Assembly (NCBI RefSeq): GCF_014635185.1
Contig: NZ_BMCM01000004.1
Coordinates: 248,001 to 312,000, forward strand
DNA length: 64,000 nt
Source: Microbacterium murale
GTDB lineage: Bacteria > Actinomycetota > Actinomycetes > Actinomycetales > Microbacteriaceae
Reading direction: 5' to 3'
In this document: positions 25,360-36,214 of the stretch, piece after piece
Layout: each line of letters begins with the position of its first letter
Position numbering within the stretch: position 1 is the stretch's first letter
Translations under genes and position numbers: made by a program
The notes under the pieces: generated by a model
Told to the model about the DNA's origin: nothing
The model's database searches: none
Seen by the model: the letters and a program-made list of their open reading frames with translations, nothing else

Positions 25360-25732
25360 CGAGATCCTCGGCAACCTTTCGCAGCATCGCCGCGATCTTG
25401 CGCCCGTGACCGGAAGAGGGATAGCGTCCGCGGCGGAGGTCCCCGCCGATGCTGTCGAGCAGCTTCACGAGGTCTTCGACGATGATCGCCATGTCGTCTG
25501 CAGGCTTGCGCTTCGCCTTCGAGAGGCTGACGGGAGCCTCGAGGACCCGCACCGAGAGGGCCTGGAGTCCGCGCTTGCCGTCGGCCACGCCGAACTCCAC
25601 GCGGGCACCTTGCTTGACTGCCGCGCCTGCAGGCAGAGCGGAGGCGTGCAGGAAGACGTCCTGGCCATCATCGCTGGCGATGAAGCCGAACCCCTTCTCG
25701 TCGTCGTAGAACCTGACCTTGCCGGTGGGCAT
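25352..25732 (-). CDS. Cold-shock domain protein with C-terminal extension
   Basis: This 126-aa protein begins with a cold-shock domain, PTGKVRFYDDEKGFGFI (RNP1 KGFGFI) and DVFLHASALP (RNP2), which binds single-stranded RNA and DNA. About 55 extra residues (KAKRKPADDMAIIVEDLVKLL to AAMLRKVAEDLDA) form a helical C-terminus seen in the actinobacterial long form. ATG 25732 has GAGG 6 nt upstream; an earlier in-frame start lacks one. It is the first gene of the pair with DUF3027. Confidence 0.9.
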   Translation of the reverse strand: MPTGKVRFYDDEKGFGFIASDDGQDVFLHASALPAGAAVKQGARVEFGVADGKRGLQALSVRVLEAPVSLSKAKRKPADDMAIIVEDLVKLLDSIGGDLRRGRYPSSGHGRKIAAMLRKVAEDLDA

Positions 25733-25826
25733 GGAGAACCTCGCTGTGTGATGGTGCCGGTGTGAAGGCGCGCGCATGCGCGCCCACCCCCAGCCTACCG
25801 GTGTTCAAGGGACTAAGCTGAGACGG

Positions 25827-26102
25827 ATGAGCACGCAGAATTCCGGACCGGACGTTCCCGTCCGCCGCCTGGATCGCATCCTCGCCTTTACGGCATTGAC
25901 GCTCGCCGCACTCTCGGTGATCTGCTTCTTCGCGATCATCATCGGCAGCGCATCCGGCATGACGCAGAAGTCCTTCTCCGATGGCATCTGGCCGCTCGTC
26001 ATCGCGATCCCCCCGTACGGTCTGCCGCTCGCGTTCGCGATGATCATCGCGCTGCTGGTGATGAGCTTCGTGAGGAAGGGACGCGCAGCCAAGCGCTCCT
26101 GA
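25827..26102 (+). CDS. Small two-helix membrane protein (DUF2530-like)
   Basis: This 91-aa protein has two membrane helices (about residues 17-38 and 53-80) and a basic C-terminus (RKGRAAKRS). The size and two-helix layout resemble the actinobacterial DUF2530 group; the function is unknown. TAAGCT lies 7 nt before ATG 25827, supporting a leaderless start. Its stop is 2 bp before the helicase-associated gene, so they are cotranscribed. Confidence 0.65.
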   Translation: MSTQNSGPDVPVRRLDRILAFTALTLAALSVICFFAIIIGSASGMTQKSFSDGIWPLVIAIPPYGLPLAFAMIIALLVMSFVRKGRAAKRS

Positions 26103-26104
26103 CG

Positions 26105-27865
26105 ATGAGCACGCATGCCCGCCCGCTCGCTGTATGGCTGGCTGCTGCGAGCGACTCGCAGCTGGCCGCCCTCTTCGAGGCGCACGGCGTGCGCACGGAT
26201 TCGTCCTGGTCCGACTTCTTCGATGCTGCGGAAGCGCTCCTCGAGCCGGCATCCATCGAGCGGATGCTGCCGCGCCTGACCCTGTCGGAGGCGACGGCGC
26301 TGCGCCGCGCCGTGGACAGCGCGGCCGGCGGCATCGGCGACCCGACCGATGCATCGACCGACGGATCGTCGGCGCTGATCGCACTCGCACTGCTGCGCCC
26401 CGACGGCATCCCTTCACCCCCTGTCGTCGACGCCGTCATGACCCGCGCTGTTCTGCCCGGGGTCACCGCCGTAGCCGCAGCGCCCGCGTCGGAGATCGCC
26501 GAGGCGCACGCCGCAGAGCGCGCCTTCACGAGTGTCGCGGCCCTCGCCGATCTGCTCATGATGGCGAGGGAGACGCCGCTGGCGCTTCTGACCAGCGGGA
26601 ATCTGGCTGCCGGGGAGAAGCGGCGACTGGCGGATGCTGGGCTCCCCGTCGACATCATGGACGCGCTCATCGCGCTTGCCGGCGATGCGTCGCTCGTCAC
26701 CACCACCCATCGCCAGCTCCGCACCACTTCTCTCGGCGACACCTGGCTGCGCCTGACGGCGTCCGAGAGATGGACCCGGCTCGCGGAGGCCTTCCGCCGC
26801 GCGCTCCCCCGCGGGCTGCACACGGCGTCGGGCGGGTGGCTCCCGGTACCGCTGTGGGAGCACCAGCATCCGTGGGATCCGTCGTGGCCGGAGCGCTGCG
26901 CCGCCATCCGCGACCGCGCGCGAATTCTCGGCCTGATCGCCGAGGGCGACAGCGAGCCGGCCTGGGCGGTGCCGATCCGCGAAGGACATGCGCCCGACGT
27001 CTCCGCTCTTCAGCGGCTCCTTCCGGCAGAGGTGGATCGGATCTTCCTCCAGAACGACCTCTCCGCAATAGCTCCCGGCCCGCTCGCGCCGGCTCTGGAC
27101 GTCCGCCTGCGGGCGATCGCGGCCCGCGAGTCCGCGGCCCAGGCCTCGTCGTACCGATTCACCGCCGAGTCCGTCTCGCATGCCCTCGCATCAGGAGAGA
27201 CGGCGTCGTCGATCCTCGATTTCCTCGCGCAGCTCTCGCTGACGGGGATTCCGCAGCCGTTGGAGTACCTCGTCACCCAGACGGCGCAGCGCCACGGCCT
27301 GGTGCGCGTGTTCGCCGAGGCGGGTTCCGGGCGCACCCGAGTGAGCAGTGCAGATGACACGCTGCTCGACGCGATGGGCGTCGATCAGTCGCTGCGTCCG
27401 CTCGGTCTGTCGCGGGATGCTGCCGGACTCACCTCGCGCGTCGGCCGCGACACCGTGTATTGGGCGCTGACGGATGCGCGCTACCCCGCGACCATCGTCG
27501 GCGCCGACGGGCAGCCAGAGGTCGTGGATCGCAATCCAGCGCCCGCGGCTGCGGAGGCGAGCGCCGCGTCCTACGAGGCCCTCATCGCACGTCTGCGCGC
27601 TCACCAGGGTCCTGACGCCGATGCGGCGTGGCTCGACCGCGAACTCGAAGCCGCCGTGCGCGCCAAGGCGGTGCTGCTGGTCGAGGTGGGCATGCCGGAC
27701 GGGTCGACGCGCGAACTGCTGCTGGAGGCGAGCGGCTTGGGCGGCGGCCGTCTGCGCGGCCGCGATCGCGCAGCGGATGTGGAACGCACGCTTCCGGTCA
27801 GGAGCATCCGCTCCGCCCGGGTGTTCGACCCTTCGCTTCCCCCGCCCACGACGGCGAGCCCGTGA
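26105..27865 (+). CDS. Helicase-associated domain protein, partner of XPB
   Basis: This 586-aa protein has an N-terminal helical part (AVWLAAASDSQLAALFEAHGV) and a C-terminal domain (residues about 340-450, including ESVSHALASGETASSILDFL and IPQPLEYLVTQTAQRHGLVRV) of the XPB/Ssl2-like helicase-associated type. No Walker motifs are present, so it is not itself a helicase. Actinobacteria keep this gene directly upstream of the XPB helicase; the two probably cooperate in DNA repair or transcription-coupled unwinding, though its exact role is not known. Confidence 0.8.
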   Translation: MSTHARPLAVWLAAASDSQLAALFEAHGVRTDSSWSDFFDAAEALLEPASIERMLPRLTLSEATALRRAVDSAAGGIGDPTDASTDGSSALIALALLRPDGIPSPPVVDAVMTRAVLPGVTAVAAAPASEIAEAHAAERAFTSVAALADLLMMARETPLALLTSGNLAAGEKRRLADAGLPVDIMDALIALAGDASLVTTTHRQLRTTSLGDTWLRLTASERWTRLAEAFRRALPRGLHTASGGWLPVPLWEHQHPWDPSWPERCAAIRDRARILGLIAEGDSEPAWAVPIREGHAPDVSALQRLLPAEVDRIFLQNDLSAIAPGPLAPALDVRLRAIAARESAAQASSYRFTAESVSHALASGETASSILDFLAQLSLTGIPQPLEYLVTQTAQRHGLVRVFAEAGSGRTRVSSADDTLLDAMGVDQSLRPLGLSRDAAGLTSRVGRDTVYWALTDARYPATIVGADGQPEVVDRNPAPAAAEASAASYEALIARLRAHQGPDADAAWLDRELEAAVRAKAVLLVEVGMPDGSTRELLLEASGLGGGRLRGRDRAADVERTLPVRSIRSARVFDPSLPPPTTASP

Positions 27866-27892
27866 CACCCGAGGGCGGTAGACTGGTCAGCT

Positions 27893-29536
27893 ATGTCTGA
27901 TGGCCCACTGATCGTCCAGAGCGACCGCACCGTCCTGCTCGAAGTCGCGCACGCGGACGCCGAGAGCGCCCGCCACGAACTGGCGATCTTCGCCGAACTG
28001 GAGCGTGCTCCAGAGCACATCCACACGTACCGGATCACCCGGCTCGGCCTGTGGAATGCACGTGCCGCAGGGCACACCGCCGAGGACATGCTGGAGACCC
28101 TCGAACGCTGGTCGCGTTTCCCCGTGCCGCCGTCGGTGTCGGTCGATCTTCGTGAGACCGTGAACCGATACGGCCGCCTGGTGATCGAGCGCGACGAGGA
28201 TGGCGTGCTGATCCTCAGTTCGAGCGACCCTGCGGTGCTCGCCCAGGTGGCGAACAACAAGCGCATCCAGCCGCTGCTGATCGGGCATCCGGCTCCTGAC
28301 CGCTACGCGGTCGATGCGTGGGCGCGCGGTCAGATCAAGCAGGAGCTGCTGAAGATCGGCTGGCCGGCCGAAGACCTCGCCGGGTACACGCCGGGAACGC
28401 CGCACGAGATCGATCTCGCCGAAGACGGCTGGCACGTGCGCCCCTATCAGCAGGATGCCGTGGACGCGTTCTCGAAGGACGGCTCCGGAGTGGTGGTGCT
28501 GCCCTGCGGTGCGGGAAAGACCATCGTCGGTGCCGGCGCCATGGCCGCGACGAAGACGACGACCCTCATTCTGGTCACCAACACGGTCTCGGCCCGGCAG
28601 TGGCGCGATGAGCTGCTCAAGCGCACCAGCCTCACCGCCGAGGAGATCGGCGAGTACTCAGGTCAGGTCAAGGAGGTCAAGCCGGTCACGATCGCGACCT
28701 ACCAGATCCTCACCGCGAAGCGGAAGGGCGAGTATGCGCACCTCGCGCTGCTGGATGCTCTGGACTGGGGCCTCATCATCTACGACGAGGTGCACCTGCT
28801 GCCCGCTCCGGTCTTCAAGCTGACCGCAGATCTCCAGGCGCGCCGCCGCATCGGTCTCACGGCGACGCTCGTCCGCGAAGACGGCCGTGAGGGCGACGTG
28901 TTCAGCCTGATCGGCCCCAAGCGCTTCGACGCGCCGTGGAAGCAGATCGAAGCGCAGGGGTTCATCTCCCCCGCCGCCTGCTACGAGGTGCGCGTCGACC
29001 TGCCCGCCTACGACCGCCTCGAGTATGCGGCCGCGACGGACGACGAGCGCTATCGCCTCGCGGCATCCGCTCCGGCGAAGATCGATGCGGTCAAGGAGCT
29101 CATCGCGAAGCACCCAGGCGAGCGCATCCTCGTGATCGGCCAGTACCTCGATCAGCTAGAGACCCTTTCAGAGGCCCTGAACGCCCCGCAGATCACCGGC
29201 GCGACCCCTGTGGATGAGCGCGAAGAGCTGTACCAGCAGTTCCGCGAGGGCAAGATCGAGCTGCTCGTGGTGTCGAAGGTCGCGAACTTCTCGATCGACC
29301 TGCCGGAGGCATCCGTCGCGATCCAGGTGTCCGGTTCGTTCGGCTCCCGCCAGGAAGAGGCCCAGCGTCTCGGCCGGCTGCTGCGCCCGAAAGAATCCGG
29401 CCACACGGCCAGCTTCTACACGCTCATCGCCCGCGACACGGTCGACCAGGACTACGCGCAGAACCGCCAGCGCTTCCTCGCCGAGCAGGGCTACAGCTAC
29501 ACGATCCTCGACGCTGACGCCCTCGCATCGGTCTGA
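27893..29536 (+). CDS. XPB-type DNA repair helicase
   Basis: This 547-aa SF2 helicase has an N-terminal damage-recognition-like region, then Walker A LPCGAGKTIV near residue 205, motif II YDEVHLLP near 298, motif III GLTATLVRED near 322, and motif VI QRLGRLLRPK near 500. The DEVH box and spacing match bacterial XPB, which unwinds DNA 3' to 5' with ATP. TAGACT lies 8 nt before the ATG. It follows the helicase-associated gene by 27 bp. Confidence 0.93.
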   Translation: MSDGPLIVQSDRTVLLEVAHADAESARHELAIFAELERAPEHIHTYRITRLGLWNARAAGHTAEDMLETLERWSRFPVPPSVSVDLRETVNRYGRLVIERDEDGVLILSSSDPAVLAQVANNKRIQPLLIGHPAPDRYAVDAWARGQIKQELLKIGWPAEDLAGYTPGTPHEIDLAEDGWHVRPYQQDAVDAFSKDGSGVVVLPCGAGKTIVGAGAMAATKTTTLILVTNTVSARQWRDELLKRTSLTAEEIGEYSGQVKEVKPVTIATYQILTAKRKGEYAHLALLDALDWGLIIYDEVHLLPAPVFKLTADLQARRRIGLTATLVREDGREGDVFSLIGPKRFDAPWKQIEAQGFISPAACYEVRVDLPAYDRLEYAAATDDERYRLAASAPAKIDAVKELIAKHPGERILVIGQYLDQLETLSEALNAPQITGATPVDEREELYQQFREGKIELLVVSKVANFSIDLPEASVAIQVSGSFGSRQEEAQRLGRLLRPKESGHTASFYTLIARDTVDQDYAQNRQRFLAEQGYSYTILDADALASV

Positions 29537-29608
29537 TCCGCGGGGCGCCTGAGCGGCGCTCCGGCAAATGATCAGCCACTGCATGGGCATTGTCACCATA
29601 ATGGGGAC

Positions 29609-30295
29609 ATGACTGATGCGCGCATCCTGGTCGTCGACGACGAGCCGAACATCCGCGACCTGCTCTCCACAGGTCTCAGCTTCGCCGGATTTCAGGTGAA
29701 GACGGTCGCCAACGGCGCCGCCACGATCTCCGCAGTGCTCGAGGAGGAACCCGACCTCATCATCCTCGATGTGATGCTGCCCGATATGAACGGGTTCAGT
29801 GTGACCAAGCGCCTCCGCGGCGCTGGTTTCACCGCACCGATTCTGTTCCTCACCGCAAAGGACGACACGCAGGACAAGATCGAGGGCCTCAACGCCGGGG
29901 GCGACGACTACGTCACCAAGCCGTTCGCGCTCGATGAGATCGTCGCCAGGGCCCAGGCCATCCTCCGCCGCACGATGCAGGCCGACGAGGAGTCGATCAT
30001 CCGCGCGGGCGAACTGTCGATGGATCAGGACACGCACGACGTGTTCGTCGGCAAGGAGCCCATCGAACTCAGCCCGACCGAATTCAAGCTGCTGCGCTAC
30101 CTCATGCTCAATCCCAACCGTGTGCTCTCGAAGGCGCAGATCCTCGACCATGTGTGGGAGTACGACTTCAACGGCGATGCCGGCATCGTCGAGAGCTACA
30201 TCTCCTACCTGCGCCGCAAGATCGATCCGCACACCGAGGAATCGGTGATCCAGACCAAGCGCGGCTTCGGCTACATGCTGAAGGTGGGCAAGTAG
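29609..30295 (+). CDS. OmpR-family response regulator
   Basis: This 228-aa protein has a receiver domain with acidic pocket Asp10/Asp11, phospho-acceptor Asp54 (LIILDVMLPDMNG) and Lys in VTKPFALDE, followed by a winged-helix output domain (ELSPTEFKLLRYLMLNPNRV, AGIVESYISYLRRKID). It resembles actinobacterial TcrA/PhoP-type regulators. CATAAT lies 6 nt before the ATG. The cognate kinase follows by 18 bp. The signal and target genes are not evident. Confidence 0.92.
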   Translation: MTDARILVVDDEPNIRDLLSTGLSFAGFQVKTVANGAATISAVLEEEPDLIILDVMLPDMNGFSVTKRLRGAGFTAPILFLTAKDDTQDKIEGLNAGGDDYVTKPFALDEIVARAQAILRRTMQADEESIIRAGELSMDQDTHDVFVGKEPIELSPTEFKLLRYLMLNPNRVLSKAQILDHVWEYDFNGDAGIVESYISYLRRKIDPHTEESVIQTKRGFGYMLKVGK

Positions 30296-30313
30296 CCCTC
30301 GAAAGGGACCCGC

Positions 30314-32026
30314 ATGGGGCAGCAGCCTGACGCGGTCACCGGGTGGTGGCGGCGGATCAGCCTTCGCGCGAAGGTCACCGGCGTCACGGTCGCGGTGCTC
30401 GCGTTGGGGCTCGTCGTCGCCGGCATCGGCACGGTGCCGCTGCTGCGCAACTCCCTGATCAGCAATATCGACGCGCAGCTTCCGTCGCTCGTGACGAGCG
30501 ACCTGGCCAGTCGCTGGTTCGACATGGAACTGGTCGACGGTGTCCTCGTCCTCTCCGATCTGGAGAACACGCCCCGCTCGTCGGAGTACTTCTTCGCGGT
30601 CTATGCCGCTGACGGCACCCTGCTGGAGGAGGCAGGCGGTCCCGTGGACGCGGTGCGGCCGGTCTTCCCGGAGACGATGACGATCGCCCAGGCCCATGCC
30701 AGGGAGGAGGAAGACGCCATCCCGCTGCAGGGCACGGACGGCAGCGCCTTCCACGGCTCGGTCGTGGTCAGCGACGGCCCCGGCGGCACCCTCTACGTCC
30801 AGTTCGTCGCGCTCCCGCTGGAAGAGGCCGACCACATCATCGCCACGTACTTCGGCGTGTACACCACGGTCGCCCTGGTGACGATCCTGATCGCCGCGCT
30901 CCTGATCCGCGGCCTCGTGACCCTCACGTTCCGCCGTCTCGGTCAGGTCGAGTCCACCGCGATGCTGATCGCGTCCGGCGACTTCAGCCAGCGGCTCACA
31001 GACCTGGAGCCGACGACCGAGGTCGGTCGTCTCAATTACGCGATCAACACGATGCTCGAGCGCATCGATCACTCCATCGCTGAACGGGACCGCACCGTGC
31101 AGCACATGCGACGCTTCATCGGCGACGCGAGCCATGAGTTGCGTACACCGCTGGTGAGCGTCCGCGGTTACGCGGAGCTGTATCGGATGGGCGCGATCCG
31201 CGGCGAGGAGGACACCGCGAGGGCGATGGAGCGCATCGAGAAGGAGGCGATCCGGATGGGTGTGCTCGTCGAAGATCTGCTCGCCCTCGCGCGCCTCGAT
31301 GAGGAGCGCGAGCCCGAGATCGCGCCGCTCGACCTGCGTCCGGTCGCCAGAGACGCCGCGCTCGACGTGCGTGCGGCCGCTCCCGGTCGCACCGTCACCG
31401 TCGTGGACCGGACGGCGGATGCTGTCGCCGGTGCCCCGCAACTCCCGCACCCGACGCATCCCCAGACATCGAGCACACCGACCGGCAGGGTCCGCACCGG
31501 CGCTCTCGCCCGGCTTCGCCGCCGGCCCCGAGGCCCAGAGCCCGAACGACCGGAGATCGACTTCAGTGAAGTCGAGGATACCCCGGTGCGCACTCCTCCG
31601 ATCATCCTCGGCGAGGAGAACAAGGTGCGTCAGGTCGTGGCGAACCTGCTCGGCAACGCCCGCAGATTCTCCAGGGACGACAGTGCGATCGAGATCGTCG
31701 TCGACTCCGATCGCGCTGCCGGCACCGGCAGCATCGCGGTCGTCGACCACGGCGACGGCATCCCGCCGCAGATCCGCGAGCAGATCTTCGAGCGCTTCTG
31801 GCGTGCAGACACCTCGCGGGCGCGCGAGACCGGAGGATCGGGTCTGGGGCTTGCGATCGTCGCCTCGATCGTGTCTGCACTGCATGGCAGCGTACGCGTC
31901 GACGAGACCCCTGGCGGCGGGGCGACCTTCACCGTGACGCTCCCGCTGGCGCCTGCACACGCGACGCCGGAGCATCTGCTGGAGGACACCCAGCCGCTGG
32001 AGCGTCTCGACCTCGACAGTCTCTGA
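30314..32026 (+). CDS. Sensor histidine kinase with an insertion before the ATPase domain
   Basis: This 570-aa kinase has two membrane helices (about 22-42 and 185-207) around an extracytoplasmic sensor of about 140 residues, a HAMP region, a dimerisation helix with His274 in FIGDASHELRTPLVSVRGY, and an ATPase domain with N box VRQVVANLLGNARRF and G boxes DHGDGIPPQ and GGSGLGLAIV. Between H box and N box lies a Pro/Arg-rich stretch of about 60 residues (PQLPHPTHPQTSSTP, RLRRRPRGPEPERPE) that looks disordered and interrupts the usual ATPase start. It partners the regulator just upstream. Confidence 0.92.
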   Translation: MGQQPDAVTGWWRRISLRAKVTGVTVAVLALGLVVAGIGTVPLLRNSLISNIDAQLPSLVTSDLASRWFDMELVDGVLVLSDLENTPRSSEYFFAVYAADGTLLEEAGGPVDAVRPVFPETMTIAQAHAREEEDAIPLQGTDGSAFHGSVVVSDGPGGTLYVQFVALPLEEADHIIATYFGVYTTVALVTILIAALLIRGLVTLTFRRLGQVESTAMLIASGDFSQRLTDLEPTTEVGRLNYAINTMLERIDHSIAERDRTVQHMRRFIGDASHELRTPLVSVRGYAELYRMGAIRGEEDTARAMERIEKEAIRMGVLVEDLLALARLDEEREPEIAPLDLRPVARDAALDVRAAAPGRTVTVVDRTADAVAGAPQLPHPTHPQTSSTPTGRVRTGALARLRRRPRGPEPERPEIDFSEVEDTPVRTPPIILGEENKVRQVVANLLGNARRFSRDDSAIEIVVDSDRAAGTGSIAVVDHGDGIPPQIREQIFERFWRADTSRARETGGSGLGLAIVASIVSALHGSVRVDETPGGGATFTVTLPLAPAHATPEHLLEDTQPLERLDLDSL

Positions 32027-32137
32027 CTCCCACTGCACAGACCGGAGATCTGGGAGACCGTCCACCGATGCGGTGTTCTCGGTGTTCATCGGCGGCGTCG
32101 CGCTCGTATCGTCAGAGCTCCGATGAGAGGAGTTCCC

Positions 32138-32425
32138 ATGTCCGTCTACACCGTCGACACCGAAGCGGTCTTCGCCGCCACAGGTGCCGCCCGAGCAACC
32201 ATGGAACGGCTGCGTAGTGAATCACTCGCTCTGAAGGCGCAGCTGACCCAGCTGCAGTCGTCCTGGACCGGCACCGCGTCCGTCGCGTTCCAGGGGTGCA
32301 GCGATCAGTGGAGTGCCGCGCAGCTGCACGTCGAACAGGTGCTGGAGTCGATCAGCGGCGCACTGGGCTCCGCCGCCACGCAGTACTCGGACGCCGATCA
32401 GTATTCCGCGAGCCTGTTCCGCTGA
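32138..32425 (+). CDS. WXG100-family (ESAT-6-like) protein
   Basis: This 95-aa all-helical protein carries the turn LQSSWTGTASVAFQG near residue 43, where WTG replaces the usual WxG, between two amphipathic helices. WXG100 proteins form helical-hairpin dimers secreted by type VII (ESX) systems. No ESX component is visible in the window, so this is a stand-alone copy. ATG 32138 follows GAGAGGAG; an in-frame upstream ATG at 32123 is possible. Confidence 0.88.
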   Translation: MSVYTVDTEAVFAATGAARATMERLRSESLALKAQLTQLQSSWTGTASVAFQGCSDQWSAAQLHVEQVLESISGALGSAATQYSDADQYSASLFR

Positions 32426-32457
32426 CCCCCAGCCTGTTCCGTCCCCCCGCGGAACGC

Positions 32458-32489
32458 AGAAACGCCCCGGCCGAGGCCGGGGCGTTTCT
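32458..32489. terminator. Bidirectional terminator between WXG100 and groEL
   Basis: AGAAACGCCCCGGCC (32458-32472) and GGCCGGGGCGTTTCT (32475-32489) form a perfect 15-bp inverted repeat, with loop bases from the inner pairs. Both ends carry T-rich flanks, fitting use in both directions. Confidence 0.93.
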
Positions 32490-32504
32490 GTCAGTGCTCT
32501 GGAC

Positions 32505-34160
<1,656 letters not shown>

Positions 34161-34187
34161 TTAGCACTCAGGGTATGCGAGTGCTAA
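34161..34187. promoter_or_regulatory. CIRCE operator (HrcA site) of groEL
   Basis: TTAGCACTC (34161-34169) and GAGTGCTAA (34179-34187) are an exact inverted repeat with the canonical 9-bp spacer. This is the consensus CIRCE element, bound by HrcA to repress chaperonin genes until heat stress. Confidence 0.97.
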
Positions 34188-34234
34188 CGCCATTCTGGCA
34201 CTCGACCCCATCGAGTGCAAGCCGCGGGCGACGT

Positions 34235-34810
34235 CTATTCGGCGGGAGGCTCTTCGGACTCGGGCGCGACTGTCGAACGATCGGTGCCGATGACGATCAC
34301 GAGCTGCTTCTGCTCCGGGTCGTTCGGGTCCGCATAGAAATCGTCCTGCACGACCTCTGCCCCACCGATGACGTCCGCGAGACCGATCGCCGCCAGCTCA
34401 TCCGCTTCGGAGACGTAGTAGACGGTCGTGTCCGCGAAGTCCTGCGAGCCGGCGGTGCCGTAACTCACCGAATCCGCGGGCCAGCCGTTGTTCACGATCG
34501 TCTCGCGCATCTGGACATCCAGCCCGTCCTCACCGGTGGCGTTGAGCACGAGCACGGAGTAGGTCGGGTCGATGATGCCTGTCTCCTCGGGCGTCGGAGC
34601 GATGGTCGGCTCCGCCGCGGGGAACAGGTTGATGCGTCCCATCAGCACGAGAGCGACGAAGATCCCGACGACGATGAGGATGAGCGCGGCGACGAACGAC
34701 CACAGCAGCACGACCCAGCCGTTCATCCCAGGCGCTTCGGCGCGATGCGCTCCCACACGTCCCGAGGCATGGGCGACATCATCGAAACGGTCTCTGACGG
34801 ATTTGGACAC
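34235..34810 (-). CDS. Membrane-anchored LytR_C-domain protein
   Basis: This 191-aa protein has a cytoplasmic N-terminus, one membrane helix (about residues 30-57: VVLLWSFVAALILIVVGIFVAL) and an outside LytR_C domain (YSVLVLNATGEDGLDVQMRETIVNNGW to QLVIVIGTD) like those at the end of LytR-CpsA-Psr proteins. The catalytic LCP domain itself is absent. A role in the cell envelope is inferred. GTG 34810 has TAGCAT 6 nt upstream, so it is likely leaderless. It follows the DUF3263 gene in the same direction. Confidence 0.8.
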   Translation of the reverse strand: MSKSVRDRFDDVAHASGRVGAHRAEAPGMNGWVVLLWSFVAALILIVVGIFVALVLMGRINLFPAAEPTIAPTPEETGIIDPTYSVLVLNATGEDGLDVQMRETIVNNGWPADSVSYGTAGSQDFADTTVYYVSEADELAAIGLADVIGGAEVVQDDFYADPNDPEQKQLVIVIGTDRSTVAPESEEPPAE

Positions 34811-34869
34811 CCGTCGATGCTATCTGCCCGCTGCCGAGAATCCACTCACAGTCGGTGCGCGCCGAAGCC

Positions 34870-35127
34870 TCAGCCGGCGAATCCGCGCATCCTCGCCACC
34901 CGCTGGTCGGTCCTGTTCTCACGCAAGCGGCGCAGGCGACGGACCAGCAGCGGATCGTGCTCGAGCGCCTGCTCGGTGTCGATGAGTCGGCCGAGCAACT
35001 GGTAATAGCGCGCCGGACTCATGCCGAGCGAACTGCGGATCGCCTCTTCCTTGGCCCCGCCGTGCCGCGGCCAGCGCGCCTCGAGCGCGAGGATCGCGCG
35101 GTCGCGATCGGTGAGGTCTCCGAGCAT
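34870..35127 (-). CDS. DUF3263-family helix-turn-helix protein
   Basis: This 85-aa protein (LTDRDRAILALEARWPRHGGAKEEAIRSSL, SPARYYQLLGRLIDTEQAL) matches actinobacterial DUF3263, a small helical domain with a helix-turn-helix look. The function is unestablished. TAGCCT lies 6 nt before ATG 35127 and overlaps the stop of the upstream DUF2332 gene, so it probably has its own leaderless promoter. It precedes the LytR_C gene, a frequent actinobacterial order. Confidence 0.85.
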   Translation of the reverse strand: MLGDLTDRDRAILALEARWPRHGGAKEEAIRSSLGMSPARYYQLLGRLIDTEQALEHDPLLVRRLRRLRENRTDQRVARMRGFAG

Positions 35128-35136
35128 GGGTCCAGG

Positions 35137-36129
35137 CTAGGCGCGAAGACCGCTCGTATCGGTACGCCACTCCCACCAGCGTCCCAATGGATCTGCAGCC
35201 GCACGCACATCGCCGTCGAGCGCGACGACGAAATCCGGCCACGTGCCGGCATCCACCGGCGGACGCCATGCGTCGTGCAGCGACGGAGCGTCGATCGTGA
35301 TCCAGCGGGCGGGAAGCGCCTGCACCCTGGCGATGAGCGCCCGTCGCTCCGCCCACGGGATGTGCGCGAGCACACCGGGCGTCGTGATCACGAGCGTCGC
35401 ATCTCGAGGTGCGGATGCGGCGACGGACTCGATGTTCGTGCCGGCATCGCCGCGCACGAGCACGGGCGGTTCGGCGGCGGCGATGTCGAGCGCGGCGGTG
35501 ATGCGGTCCTCCCGCCCCGTCTCCCCCGGCCACACGAGACCCCGCAGCCACGCACGATCACGCGGATCGCGCGCGTCGAGCGGATCGAGGTCGATCCCCG
35601 CGCGCCAGACGATCTGCGGCATCCGGACCGGCGGCATGTCACCTCGGACCTCACTGACCAGCGTGACCTGCGAGGCCCCGTCGTCCGGGTCGAGTGCCGC
35701 GCGCACTTCACCTCGCGCGTCGACGAAACGGTAGGAATAGCGGTCGGGGTACAGGCAGAGACCGGCGGATGCTCCGATCTCCAACAGGGCGATGGGGCCG
35801 TCGATCTCGGAGAGCACCGGCAGCAGCGGAGCGAGCCGCAGCGGTTCGTTGGTCTGCACGCGGCGGGCCGCGCACTCGGCGACGATCTCGTCGGCGTGTG
35901 CGAGCAGGAAGGTGCGCCACCGATCGAAACCGGTGAGAGGGGCGCCCAGCATCCTGGTCACCGCGAAGACGAGCGGCGGCTGCCGGTGCGTCGCCGGAAT
36001 GCGCGCGAGCACGGCTTGCGCAGCGGCGTCGCGTTCGATCCCGAGCGCCCAATCCGCGTAGATCGCCGAGCGTCCTGGCGCCTCGTCCCTGCCGAAACGT
36101 CCGAAGCGTTCGCGCACAGCATCCGTCAT
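35137..36129 (-). CDS. DUF2332-family protein
   Basis: This 330-aa cytoplasmic protein contains LLEIGASAGLCLYPDRYSYRF near residue 128 and RAGIDLDPLDARDP near 180, both diagnostic of DUF2332. The GASAG segment followed by acidic residues resembles the SAM-binding turn of methyltransferases, so a methyltransferase-like fold is possible; no activity is established. ATG 36129 is preceded by GGGGAG; an earlier in-frame start would overlap the msrB ribosome site. It diverges from msrB. Confidence 0.82.
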   Translation of the reverse strand: MTDAVRERFGRFGRDEAPGRSAIYADWALGIERDAAAQAVLARIPATHRQPPLVFAVTRMLGAPLTGFDRWRTFLLAHADEIVAECAARRVQTNEPLRLAPLLPVLSEIDGPIALLEIGASAGLCLYPDRYSYRFVDARGEVRAALDPDDGASQVTLVSEVRGDMPPVRMPQIVWRAGIDLDPLDARDPRDRAWLRGLVWPGETGREDRITAALDIAAAEPPVLVRGDAGTNIESVAASAPRDATLVITTPGVLAHIPWAERRALIARVQALPARWITIDAPSLHDAWRPPVDAGTWPDFVVALDGDVRAAADPLGRWWEWRTDTSGLRA

Positions 36130-36214
36130 CTCCCCATTCTCATGCCGGGCATCGCGTAACCGCGACGCCACGGGTGCGCAGGAGAGGCAGAATGGAAGTG
36201 ACTCAGGAGGCACG

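Noticed and set aside
29168-32089. 973-aa frame antisense to the two-component genes
   Set aside because: Typical high-GC antisense frame, Asp/Arg/His-rich, overlapping well-identified genes.
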